Assembly: GCA_963748295.1 (NCBI GenBank)
Contig: CAVVIH010000006.1
Coordinates: 1,302,001-1,366,000, forward strand
Origin: CAVVIH01 sp963748295
GTDB taxonomy: Bacteria > Acidobacteriota > Vicinamibacteria > Vicinamibacterales > 2-12-FULL-66-21
Direction: 5' to 3'
DNA length: 64,000 nt
Shown here in pieces: positions 9,724-17,724 of this stretch. Positions within the stretch are counted from its first letter, which is position 1; each line of letters starts with the position of its first letter. The notes beneath the pieces were generated by a model. The model did no database searches. It saw only the letters and a list, made by a program, of their open reading frames with translations, and was not told where the DNA came from. Both the position numbers and the translations under genes were made by a program.

Positions 9724-11300
9724 TAAGATCCCGTCGGCGTGAGGGGCTGGCCCGGCCGGGCGCCGGTCTTCTCGCCGTTGCGAAGAACGGGCGTGCCGTT
9801 GACGATGACGTGCAGAATGCCGTCAGCGTAAGCGTGCGGCCGTTCGTAAGTGGCTTTGTCGGCCACAGTCTGCGCGTTGAACACCACGATGTCGGCGGCC
9901 TTCCCCACCTCGATTGTTCCCCGCCGGTCCAGTCGAAACTGCTTTGCCGGAAGCGACGTCATCTTGCGGACGGCTTCGGACAGCGCGATGACCTTGCGCT
10001 GGCGGACGTATTCACCAAGTACGCGCGCGTTGTTGCCGTAGCCGCGCGGGTGCGGCACGCCGTCGCCGAGTGTGAGCACCGACGCGTCGGACGCAAAGCC
10101 GACGCGCGGGTGCTTCATGATCCGCTCGACGTCCGCGTCGGACATGAAGTGGTAGACCATCGACGCGCCGCCCGCGAGCATGATGTCGCGCGCGGCCTCG
10201 AACTGCGCATCGGCGCTGTCCGATTCCTTCAGCTTCGCCGCCACCTGCTTCATCGACAGCCCGTTCAGCGACGGATCGGCGCGATGGGCGGCGACGACGG
10301 CAAAGGACAGGTCGGAGAGGCCGCGCTCGCCGAGCAGGCCGCGCATTTCCGTCTTGATCTTCGTCCACGTCGGCGGGTCGTTGAGGCGCTCCGCGATCTT
10401 TGCCTGCCCGCCTTCGAGCGCCCAGGCTGGAAAGCGGATGCCGAGCGACGAGCTGGCCGCGGTGTACGCGTACTGATCCGCGTTGACGATAGTGCCGCGC
10501 GCGTTGGCGGCGTCGATCAGCTCCAGCGCTTTCGCGCTTGCACCCCACCGGCTCGGACTGTCGACCTTGAGGTGCGAGATCTGAACGCGCGCACCCGCGG
10601 TCTGGCCGATGCGAATCGTCTCGGTCACCGACTCCTCGAGCGCGGTCCCCTCGTTGCGCATGTGCGACGCGTAGACGCCGCCGGCCGCGCCGGCGACCCG
10701 CGCGAGCTCGATCAGCTCCGGCGTCTGCGCGTAGGTGCCGGGCACATATTGAAGGCCGGTCGAGAAGCCGACGGCGCCGTCGGTCATGCCGCGCCAGACC
10801 AGCGACTTCATCTTGGCCAGCTCCGGGAGCGTCGGCAGACGGTTTGTCGTCCCCATCACCTGGCGCCGGACCGTGTTGTGTCCGATCAAGGTCGCAAAGT
10901 TCACCGCCGCGCCGAGCTGGCTGACTTTGTTCAGCGCTTCGCCGATGTCCACCGCCGACGACCCGCAGTTTCCGGCGATGATGGTGGTCACCCCCATCCG
11001 GATGAAATTCTCCGCATCCGGGTGATCGGTGATGTCGTCGGCGTGCGTATGGACGTCGATGAATCCGGGCGCGACGACGAGCCCCGTCGCGTCGATGACC
11101 TCACGCGCCGCGACCTTCCCCAGCTTCCCGACCGCGGCGATCCGGCCGTCCTTGATCGCCACGTCGCGAATCGCAGCAGGCGCGCCGGAACCGTCGAGCA
11201 GCTGCCCGCCGGTAATCACGAGGTCATAGGCCGCGGGGGGCTGCGCCTGTGGCACCAAGGCACTGGCCAGGACCGTCAGCACGATCACGCGAAGCGGCAT
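9723..11300 (-). CDS. secreted N-acyl-D-amino-acid deacylase-like amidohydrolase
   Basis: A 525-residue exported amidohydrolase with signal peptide MPLRVIVLTVLASALVPQAQ. It has the metal-binding HxH in FIDVHTHADD and the AGNCGSS block typical of D-aminoacylases. VYASHMRNEG and QISHLKVDSP contain further metal and active-site histidines, and FASDASVLTLGDGVPHPRGY holds the C-terminal aspartate. It should remove acyl groups from N-acyl-D-amino acids in the periplasm, though D-glutamate-, D-aspartate- and general D-aminoacylases are hard to separate by eye. A second, atypical member is at 17725-19416. Confidence 0.88.
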   Translation of the reverse strand: MPLRVIVLTVLASALVPQAQPPAAYDLVITGGQLLDGSGAPAAIRDVAIKDGRIAAVGKLGKVAAREVIDATGLVVAPGFIDVHTHADDITDHPDAENFIRMGVTTIIAGNCGSSAVDIGEALNKVSQLGAAVNFATLIGHNTVRRQVMGTTNRLPTLPELAKMKSLVWRGMTDGAVGFSTGLQYVPGTYAQTPELIELARVAGAAGGVYASHMRNEGTALEESVTETIRIGQTAGARVQISHLKVDSPSRWGASAKALELIDAANARGTIVNADQYAYTAASSSLGIRFPAWALEGGQAKIAERLNDPPTWTKIKTEMRGLLGERGLSDLSFAVVAAHRADPSLNGLSMKQVAAKLKESDSADAQFEAARDIMLAGGASMVYHFMSDADVERIMKHPRVGFASDASVLTLGDGVPHPRGYGNNARVLGEYVRQRKVIALSEAVRKMTSLPAKQFRLDRRGTIEVGKAADIVVFNAQTVADKATYERPHAYADGILHVIVNGTPVLRNGEKTGARPGQPLTPTGS

Positions 11301-11321
11301 GGGCGGATTCTACATTCTCTT

Positions 11322-11410
11322 CACGTGCGACGTGCCACGTGCGACGTGCGACGGTGCGACGTGCTACGGTGCGGCTTGTCACGTGCTACGTGCTACGTGC
11401 TACGGGCTGG
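11322..11410. repeat. degenerate CGTGCNACGTGC tract
   Basis: About 90 bases consist almost entirely of variants of CGTGCTACGTGCTACG and CACGTGCGACGTG. The tract lies in the divergent region between the D-aminoacylase gene start (11300) and a lipoprotein gene. It is related in composition to the 15-bp repeat near 1736. It makes an artificial N-terminal extension possible for the downstream gene, which I did not accept. Confidence 0.8.
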
Positions 11411-11436
11411 CATGCGACATGCACCGGGCTGCGGAG

Positions 11437-11904
11437 ATGGTGGCGGTCGACCTGCGGCGCTCGGCGGGTATCTGCTCGACAGCGATTCTCACGCTCGGCT
11501 TTCTGGTGCTGTTGAGCATCGGCTGCCGGAACGGGTCGGCGCGGATCGACCCTCGGAACGACAATGGCACCCATCTCGGCACACTGACGGGCACGATCCG
11601 CGGGGTTCAGGGCGCGGGTGCTGTTGAGGGACGCGCGGTCGAGGTCATCAATGTCGACACGAACGAACGGCAGCGGGTGACCACCAACGCCGCCGGCTTC
11701 ACACTCAAAGTGAAGCCCGGGAAGTACCGCGTCCAGGTCGCGCTCCAGGATGGCGAATCGATCGTCAAGCAGCCCGGCCTCATGCACGTGAGCGCCATCG
11801 ACGCCGACGCCCACGCGGATTTCGTCATCGAGTCCGTCCGCGCCGCGCGCCCGCGCCGCCTCTCGACCCCGGTGGATCCGGCGCTCGGGTCTCCAATCGT
11901 TTAG
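11437..11904 (+). CDS. lipoprotein with carboxypeptidase-regulatory-like beta domain
   Basis: About 155 residues from the ATG at 11437; an in-frame ATG at 11419 is also possible. The signal segment ends in a lipobox (LLSIGC), so the protein should be lipid-anchored. The mature part has GTIRGVQGAGAVEGRAVEVI, NAAGFTLKVKPGKYRVQVAL and VSAIDADAHADFVIE. This is a single small beta-sandwich of the kind found in carboxypeptidase regulatory-like domains. No catalytic residues are seen. Longer starts reading through the CGTGC repeat tract were rejected because they would place repeat-encoded cysteine-rich sequence before the signal peptide. Confidence 0.65.
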   Translation: MVAVDLRRSAGICSTAILTLGFLVLLSIGCRNGSARIDPRNDNGTHLGTLTGTIRGVQGAGAVEGRAVEVINVDTNERQRVTTNAAGFTLKVKPGKYRVQVALQDGESIVKQPGLMHVSAIDADAHADFVIESVRAARPRRLSTPVDPALGSPIV

Positions 11905-12016
11905 ACAGGCAGACCTAAAGGTCTGCGTTACGGAAGGCAGACCTAAAGGTCTGCGCTACAAGACTGGTCGGACCCTGCGTCGGCCGTAGCGCAGGCCTTC
12001 AGGCCTGCCGCACGTG
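11905..12016. repeat. three REP-like palindromes between convergent genes
   Basis: Two copies of GCAGACCTAAAGGTCTGC (11909-11926 and 11937-11954) and a related GCAGGCCTTCAGGCCTGC (11991-12008) fill the gap between the lipoprotein gene and the convergent MutS-like gene. Each forms a short strong hairpin. They belong to the same style as the palindromes at 7491-7594 but have a different core. They probably serve as terminators for both genes. Confidence 0.9.
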
Positions 12017-13834
12017 TCATGGCTCGATCCCAATCATTTGCATCAATCTGATTGCGTTGCGCGACGTCGCGATCCCGGGCCTGAGCCGGTAATCGAAGCG
12101 CATCGCACCGTCCGCATCCACCGTTTCCGTGAAGTGCACCAGCGTGGCCGCGGTATTCAGCGGCGTTTCTGACGCCAGCGTCAAATCGTGCGTCGTCATC
12201 GCGCCGATCGCGCCAGCGTCGATCAGGTGACGGGCGACGGCGCGGACGGCAATCGATCGCTCGGCGCTGTTCGTGCCCTGAAGGATCTCGTCGAGCAGGT
12301 AAAGCAGCACGCGCCCTTCGCGCTCGTGCTCGGCGGCGTCCACCACGCCTTTCAGCCGCGCGAGCGCCGCCATGAAATACGACAACCCCAGCTCGAGCGA
12401 GTCCTGCACGCGGATGCTCGTCTGCAGATCGATTTGCGGCAGGCGCAGCGCAGATGCGCACGCGACGGCGCCCGCCTGGGCGAGGACGATGTTGAGACCG
12501 ACGGCGCGGAGGAGCGTGCTCTTGCCCGACATGTTGGAGCCGGTGATGAGCAGCAGGGTGCCGGGCGGTCCGACGGTGACGTCGTTGTCCACGCGGCGAT
12601 CCTCGGGCAGCAGCGGATGGCCGAGGGCGGTCGCGGCAACGGTCGGCTCGCCGCCGAGGACGGGCGTGCACCACGCGGGATGATCGTCCCTCGACGCCGC
12701 GAGCAGCGTCAGCGTATCGAGCTCGCTGAGCGACTGCAGCCACCCGCGGACGTGACGTCCGGCGATCACGCGCCAGCGCTCGAGCGCGAACAGCACGTGG
12801 AAGTCCCACAACGTCACCGCATGGATGATGAAGTGGAAGATTCCGGCGCTGCGGCGCAGATCGGCGCAGCCGAGGATCCGGTTCAGCCGCTGCATGAACC
12901 CGGATGCGGGCACGCCATCGACCGACAGCCGCCGGTGAATGTCGGCGAGACGCGGAGATCTCTTCGGCGACGACTCCGCGTACGCGAAGAGCGCGGCGTA
13001 CTGACGAAATGCCCGCTGTCCGCCACCGGCGCGATCGAAGGCCAGCGTCACCGGACCGGCCAGCACGAACGACAGGATGATCCCGAACAGGATGGGCACG
13101 AGCCAGGCGGCATTCGCAATCACGCCGGCGGCGTGCAGCGCGATCAGCATCAGCGTGCTGGCGGTCAACAGGTACACCGCCCACTGCACGATCGTCGCGT
13201 GCGACCCGAGCGGGTGATCGCCCTCGGCCCAGGTCAGGAGCGTCTCGATCTCCGCGCGGCCGGCGCCGCCGGACAGGATGCCGTGCGCGGCAAAGTGCTC
13301 GCGCCAGTCGCGCGCCGGCGCCAATTCCGCGACGGCAAGTTGCCGCGCGACGACTTCGTCAGCGCTGGCCGCGGTCAGGAGCCACTCCGCGAGCGTCCTC
13401 GCCCCGGACGCTGTCGCGGCTGGACCAAGCCACTGATAGAGCGAGGCGCGGCCGAACAAGTCGAGGTCGAGCGCGTACGGATGATGCGTCAGGTCGATGC
13501 CGGGTGGCGGCTGCGGCTGCGGCAGCACCGACCAGTCGCGGGCCAGGCGTGCACGGGCGCGGATGTTTGCGAGCTGCAGCGCGTCGAGCCAGGCCAGCTG
13601 CTCTTCGATGCGCGCGTGCCTGACGACCAGCACGGCAAACGCGAGCAACAACACCGCGGCGATCGCCGTCGGCGCGAGGCTGAAGCCCCGGCTCAGCATC
13701 CACACCACGATCGCGGCGGCGGGAAGCGAGGTGACGAGCCGCAGCGTCGACATCCGCCGCGAGCGCTCGGCGACGCCGATTCTCGTCCGCGCGTACTCGT
13801 CGATCTTCCGTGAATAATCCGCTGCGGTTGCCAT
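12017..13834 (-). CDS. membrane-anchored MutS-family ATPase
   Basis: 605 residues. The C-terminal third is a MutS-type ATPase: Walker A GSNMSGKST, then ARLKGVVDAAEHE, Walker B LLYLLDEILQGTN, and GAMTTHDLTLA. Instead of the mismatch-recognition domain, the N-terminal half has paired hydrophobic helices at about residues 33-72 and again at 215-260. This matches a known but poorly characterised group of membrane-bound MutS-like proteins that are unlikely to do classical mismatch repair. The start ATG at 13834 overlaps the stop of the methyltransferase gene (ATGA). An apparently longer reading frame up to 14230 is only out-of-frame sequence from that methyltransferase. Confidence 0.85.
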   Translation of the reverse strand: MATAADYSRKIDEYARTRIGVAERSRRMSTLRLVTSLPAAAIVVWMLSRGFSLAPTAIAAVLLLAFAVLVVRHARIEEQLAWLDALQLANIRARARLARDWSVLPQPQPPPGIDLTHHPYALDLDLFGRASLYQWLGPAATASGARTLAEWLLTAASADEVVARQLAVAELAPARDWREHFAAHGILSGGAGRAEIETLLTWAEGDHPLGSHATIVQWAVYLLTASTLMLIALHAAGVIANAAWLVPILFGIILSFVLAGPVTLAFDRAGGGQRAFRQYAALFAYAESSPKRSPRLADIHRRLSVDGVPASGFMQRLNRILGCADLRRSAGIFHFIIHAVTLWDFHVLFALERWRVIAGRHVRGWLQSLSELDTLTLLAASRDDHPAWCTPVLGGEPTVAATALGHPLLPEDRRVDNDVTVGPPGTLLLITGSNMSGKSTLLRAVGLNIVLAQAGAVACASALRLPQIDLQTSIRVQDSLELGLSYFMAALARLKGVVDAAEHEREGRVLLYLLDEILQGTNSAERSIAVRAVARHLIDAGAIGAMTTHDLTLASETPLNTAATLVHFTETVDADGAMRFDYRLRPGIATSRNAIRLMQMIGIEP

Positions 13835-14664
13835 CAGGCCGCCTGCTCGGCGCCAGCGGGCTTCGTGCCGGACACGTTGAGCCGCCAGTAGTCGAGCGTG
13901 AAGGGAGGATCGTCGGCAGCGGCCTTCGCCGCAAGCGCGTCGAGGAATCCGGGGCGTTCCTCCGCCGGCAGGCGCGCCACGTGGTGCCGCACGCAGACGA
14001 CCGAGAGAAACTCCGCGTAGGACGCGGCGTCGGGCAGCGGCGTCGGCGCGGGCTCGAGCGACACGTGCACGCGCGTAAATCCCGCACGCTCCATCCGCTC
14101 GATCGTCGCCGGCACCGCGGCGAAGTTCCAGGGATCGCTCCAGCCCTCGAACCACCGCGAGTAGCGCGGCCCGTCCATCAGGTCGTGAGCCCGATCCAGC
14201 AGCACGGCGAGGTTCGGACCGCCGCCGCACTGCGCGACCAGGCGTCCGCCCGGCGCGAGCGCGTGATGAATGCTCGCGAACAGCTGATCGTGGTCGCGGA
14301 TCCAGTGAAAGGTGGCCGCGCTGAACACCGCATCGAATCGATCGGCGAACGGCAGATGCGTCCCGTCTCCCCTGACGAGATGAATCGCCACACCGTCGTC
14401 ATCCACCCTTCTCGGTCCGGAGGGCGGACGCCGCTCCGCCAGCCGGACCTGCGCCTCCGCCAGCATCGTCGGCGACAGATCGAGGCCCACGACCACACCA
14501 TGCTGCATCTCGGCGGCGATCTTCTCCGTCAGCCGGCCGCTGCCGCACCCGAGATCGAGAATCTGTTCCCCTGGCACGGGACGCAGCCTGCCCAGCACGC
14601 GAACGCCCCAGGCGAACTGCGGATCGGACAGCTTGTGGTAGGTTTGCGCGTCCCAGTCGGGCAT
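13834..14664 (-). CDS. class I SAM-dependent methyltransferase (trans-aconitate methyltransferase-like)
   Basis: 276 residues with the Rossmann-type SAM motif I ILDLGCGSGRLTEKI (about residues 35-49), VVGLDLSPTML as motif post-I, FDAVFSAATFHWI as motif II and LAPGGRLVAQCGGG as motif III. The WIRDHD and NP/NF-rich C-terminal segment resemble trans-aconitate 2-methyltransferase and related small-molecule methyltransferases. The substrate is not certain. It is translationally coupled to the MutS-like gene downstream. Confidence 0.85.
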   Translation of the reverse strand: MPDWDAQTYHKLSDPQFAWGVRVLGRLRPVPGEQILDLGCGSGRLTEKIAAEMQHGVVVGLDLSPTMLAEAQVRLAERRPPSGPRRVDDDGVAIHLVRGDGTHLPFADRFDAVFSAATFHWIRDHDQLFASIHHALAPGGRLVAQCGGGPNLAVLLDRAHDLMDGPRYSRWFEGWSDPWNFAAVPATIERMERAGFTRVHVSLEPAPTPLPDAASYAEFLSVVCVRHHVARLPAEERPGFLDALAAKAAADDPPFTLDYWRLNVSGTKPAGAEQAA

Positions 14665-14927
14665 TAATTACCGGGGGGCTTCGCCCCGCCGGACCCCCAT
14701 CGCCGTCGCTCGCAGGGGCCCCACGCCCCGCTCCGCTCCCGCCTTCGCTAAAGCTGCGGCGGGCCGCCGTAGCCTTGGCGGAGGCTGGCCGGCGGCCGCG
14801 CTGACGCGCGGTTAGAAATTCACCGAGGACTACGCCGCGTCGGACCCTCATCGCCGTCGGTTTCCCCGGCGCACCCTCGGTTCCGGCCGTCTAGTGTACA
14901 GTTTGCGGATCCGCGGGAGGAGTCTCA
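14665..14927. other. GC-rich intergenic region with degraded repeat
   Basis: 263 bases in a divergent region upstream of the methyltransferase and creatininase genes. It holds CGGGGGGCTTCGCCCCG (a short hairpin at about 14673-14689) and a GCCTTCGCTAAAGCTGCGGC type sequence resembling dispersed repeats in related genomes. Two similar blocks (GGACCC(C)CATCGCCGTCG at about 14691 and 14844) suggest an internal duplication. I see no reading frame worth calling. A good ribosome site (GGGAGGAG, about 14915-14922) sits at its right end. Confidence 0.6.
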
Positions 14928-16295
14928 ATGCGATGGATCATCGTCGCGCTCGCCTCGATGTGGGCGCTGGCGCCGCCTTCCAGTCAGGGCCCAAGCCCGA
15001 AACCGACGGATACGACGAGCACCTGGCTCGAACGGATTAGCTGGGTCCAGGCTGCCGACGCGCTGAAGCCCGACGCCGTCGTCGTGATTCCGCTCGGCGC
15101 AGCGGCAAAGGAGCATGGACCGCATCTGACGCTCGCCAACGACGCGAAACTCGCGGAGTATCTCGTCCGTCGTGTGGCTGACGCGACGCCGGTGGTCGTG
15201 GCGCCGCCGCTGAACTACCACTTCTATCCAGCCTTCGTCGAGTATCCAGGATCGACGTCGGTGGCGGCCAACACCGCACGCGATCTGACGTCGGACGTCG
15301 TGCGCAGCCTGACGCGTCACGGGCCCCGGCGCTTTTACGTCGTCAACACCGGCATCTCGACCGCCCGGCCGCTGGCAGCCTCTGCACAGGCGCTTCTGGA
15401 CGAAGGGATCCTGATGCGGTTCACGAATCTCGAGGGGATCCTCGATGCCGCCGCGCGCGGCATTCGTGAGCAGGACGGCGGCAGCCACGCTGACGAAATC
15501 GAGACGTCGATGATGCTGCACATCGATCCGCGCAGCGTCGACATGTCGAAGGCGGTCAAGGACTACGGTCCGCGATCGACGCCGTTCGCGCTGACGCGGC
15601 GCCCCGGGGGCCCGGGCACGTATTCGCCGACCGGCATCTGGGGAGATCCAACGCTCGCGACCGCGCAGAAAGGCCGGATTTTCACGGACGCGTTGATTGC
15701 CGGAATTCTCGAAGACATCGCCGCGCTCCGGGCCGCCGCGCCGCCGGCGCCTAAACCTCCTGCGACCGCGGCCGACGCGGATCGGAAGCCGCCCGTTCAA
15801 CCACCGCCGGCGCGTCCCGCCCCTGCGGATCAGCGATGCACGGCCGGCGACGAGCGAACGATCCGGCAAATGGGCGATGCGTACACGCTGCACTGGTCGA
15901 ACGGCGACTACGAGAAGCTCGCCGCGCTGTGGGCCGAGGGCGGCGACATGGGCCACCCGGACGGACTCGTCGAGCGCACGTCGCAGGTGATCATGACCAA
16001 CAGGCGGGAACTTTTCCGCCGGCGCGAGTACCGATTGTCGCGGCATCCGCTGCAGGTCGGCGGGATTCGCTGCCTGACCAACGACGTCGCCGTCGCCGAC
16101 GGCAAGTGGGAACTGCGCGGCGTGACCGACGCGAACGGCAAGCCGATGCCAACGACGAAGGGCCTGTTTACCTGGACGCTCAAACGCATCGGCGGCTGGC
16201 ACATCGAGGCGTATCGCTACAGCATCGATCCGGCGGCGCCGCCGTCGCCAACGCTGCTGACCAGGCCGGGGTGGCCTGGACGAGGCGGAAGCTGA
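14928..16295 (+). CDS. exported creatininase-family amidohydrolase fused to a SnoaL/DUF4440-like domain
   Basis: 455 residues. After a short hydrophobic leader come the creatininase-family landmarks: IPLGAAAKEHGPHLTLANDA, FYPAFVEYPGSTSV and SHADEIETSMMLHI, which carry the expected Glu, His and Asp metal ligands. A proline-rich linker (PPAPKPPATAADADRKPPVQ) leads to a C-terminal domain of about 130 residues. That domain contains IRQMGDAYTLHWSNGDYEKL and WTLKRIGGWHIEAYRYSI, resembling the SnoaL-like cone fold. The combination suggests a binding or accessory domain attached to a secreted amidohydrolase. The stop codon lies within an AGCTGAT repeat tract. Confidence 0.82.
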   Translation: MRWIIVALASMWALAPPSSQGPSPKPTDTTSTWLERISWVQAADALKPDAVVVIPLGAAAKEHGPHLTLANDAKLAEYLVRRVADATPVVVAPPLNYHFYPAFVEYPGSTSVAANTARDLTSDVVRSLTRHGPRRFYVVNTGISTARPLAASAQALLDEGILMRFTNLEGILDAAARGIREQDGGSHADEIETSMMLHIDPRSVDMSKAVKDYGPRSTPFALTRRPGGPGTYSPTGIWGDPTLATAQKGRIFTDALIAGILEDIAALRAAAPPAPKPPATAADADRKPPVQPPPARPAPADQRCTAGDERTIRQMGDAYTLHWSNGDYEKLAALWAEGGDMGHPDGLVERTSQVIMTNRRELFRRREYRLSRHPLQVGGIRCLTNDVAVADGKWELRGVTDANGKPMPTTKGLFTWTLKRIGGWHIEAYRYSIDPAAPPSPTLLTRPGWPGRGGS

Positions 16296-16332
16296 CAGCT
16301 GATAGCTGATTAGCTGATAGCTGATAGCTGAT
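16291..16332. repeat. AGCTGATAGCTGAT tandem tract between convergent genes
   Basis: Repeats of AGCTGAT and AGCTGATT fill the gap between two convergent genes. The TGA stop of the creatininase-like gene (16293-16295) is part of the tract. The repeat is close to self-complementary (AGCT) and could form a weak hairpin on either strand. Confidence 0.85.
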
Positions 16333-17691
16333 CTAATTCTCCGCCCGTCGTTCGATGTGTCGCAGCACGCGCTCGTGGATGTCGTGGACGATCCGATCCG
16401 CGATGGCGGTCCAGTACGCGGTTGGATAGATCCGCAGTGAGTACCACGTCCGGCCCTCGAGGCGGGTGCGGCCGCCCGGCAGCGGCACCAGCCGGAACTC
16501 GCCGCGTGTCGTCCTGAAGTAGTTCTGCTGGTGCGGCGCGAGCACCTTCGAATACGGACTCAGCTCGTTGAGCGGCGGCGGCTGATCCGCGACGTCGAAC
16601 GCCAGACGCGTCGGCGCTTCCCACGCGGTGATCGGTTCACGGAATGCGCCGGTCGTGAACTCGCAGTAGCGGACGGCGCCGGCGCCCTCGCCAACGATTC
16701 GGGCGCGCATGGGATACGCAAGCCCCAGCTTGAAGTACCAGCCGGGCTCTTCCCGAATCTCGTCGAACGAGACGACGTGCCGCCAGACGCGGTCGGGAGC
16801 GGCATCGATCTCGACGCTCGAGAGGACCACGCGTTCGGGAGCGTGGTCGATTGAGACGTCGATGGCCGATCCGAGCGGCAGCAGCAGAAGCGTAAAGCCG
16901 ATCCCGGCGGTGCGTGGCGTGCCCGGATCCGCGAGACGGTGCCCAATCACCGAGCCAAGCGCGACGATCGGCAGCGCGATCGGCGCCGCCATCACGAGAC
17001 AGACGAGCCCTTCGACCGCCACCGCGAGCAGCATCATCGCCAGCAGCACGGCCGCGGTGATACCGGCCGACACGCTCGCCTGCACGGACTGGTCGGCGTT
17101 CATCCGGCGGCTGACGAAGCCGGCAACGGCACCAATCGTGAACGGCGTGCCGAGAAAGATCGACAGCCCGTAGTCGCGCAGCACCATGACGCCGAAGGAC
17201 GCGACACCCAGGCCGAGCGCCGCTCCCGCCGTGGCGCCCGCGATCATGGCCACCCGCGGCGACCATTCGCGCGGTTCCGCGGCCGGCGCCACCGGCGCGG
17301 TGCTCTCGAACTTCTCCGGCAGCAGCGCCAGCGTGAGCATGAAGCCGTAATTGAGGAACGGCAGGAAAAACGCGACGACCCACCACGGAGAGATGCCGGC
17401 GCTGTTCGCGCGCCTGACGCTCAACGTCACGCCGAGCCAGACGAACGGCGCGGTCCACGCGAGCAGCAGCAGGTTGAGCCAGGTCGGGAACTGCGCGACC
17501 TTGGCGCCGACGAACGACATCAGCGGCACCAGGTAGTCGAGCGGCGTCCAGGTGATGCCGGTCACCATGTAGATCAGCGTCGCATCGACCGCATACTTCA
17601 CCGCCATCAATGTCAGACCGGCGGTGATGTAGGCCCGTCGTCCAAGCGGCTCGTTGAGAGAAGTGCCGGGAAGGAAGTCGGCTGCGGACAT
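16333..17691 (-). CDS. polytopic membrane protein with C-terminal SRPBCC (START-like) domain
   Basis: 452 residues from the ATG at 17691; a longer frame exists but has poor start context. The first about 290 residues contain some eight hydrophobic helices. The segment RRANSAGISPWWVVAFFLPF followed by LNYGFML resembles the DUF805 pattern (an Arg/Ser-Gly loop then W and an LPxxN helix). The C-terminal about 150 residues read like an SRPBCC polyketide-cyclase/START fold (SSVEIDAAPDRVWRHVVSFD, RLVPLPGGRTRLEGRTWYSL). This is an unusual fusion of a membrane channel-like part and a lipid-binding fold. The function is unknown. The gene is divergent from 17725 with only 33 bases between. Confidence 0.72.
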   Translation of the reverse strand: MSAADFLPGTSLNEPLGRRAYITAGLTLMAVKYAVDATLIYMVTGITWTPLDYLVPLMSFVGAKVAQFPTWLNLLLLAWTAPFVWLGVTLSVRRANSAGISPWWVVAFFLPFLNYGFMLTLALLPEKFESTAPVAPAAEPREWSPRVAMIAGATAGAALGLGVASFGVMVLRDYGLSIFLGTPFTIGAVAGFVSRRMNADQSVQASVSAGITAAVLLAMMLLAVAVEGLVCLVMAAPIALPIVALGSVIGHRLADPGTPRTAGIGFTLLLLPLGSAIDVSIDHAPERVVLSSVEIDAAPDRVWRHVVSFDEIREEPGWYFKLGLAYPMRARIVGEGAGAVRYCEFTTGAFREPITAWEAPTRLAFDVADQPPPLNELSPYSKVLAPHQQNYFRTTRGEFRLVPLPGGRTRLEGRTWYSLRIYPTAYWTAIADRIVHDIHERVLRHIERRAEN

Positions 17692-17724
17692 GGCGGGGAT
17701 TCTAGCAACGATCCATAATCCGCC

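Noticed and set aside
11299..11436. N-terminal Cys-rich extension of the lipoprotein at 11437
   Set aside because: It is encoded by a CGTGC repeat tract and would precede the signal peptide.
12017..14230. A longer MutS-like protein starting at 14230
   Set aside because: The extra N-terminal part is Arg/Ala-rich and antisense-frame-like, and it overlaps a convincing methyltransferase gene. The ATG at 13834 gives an ATGA overlap and a sensible start.
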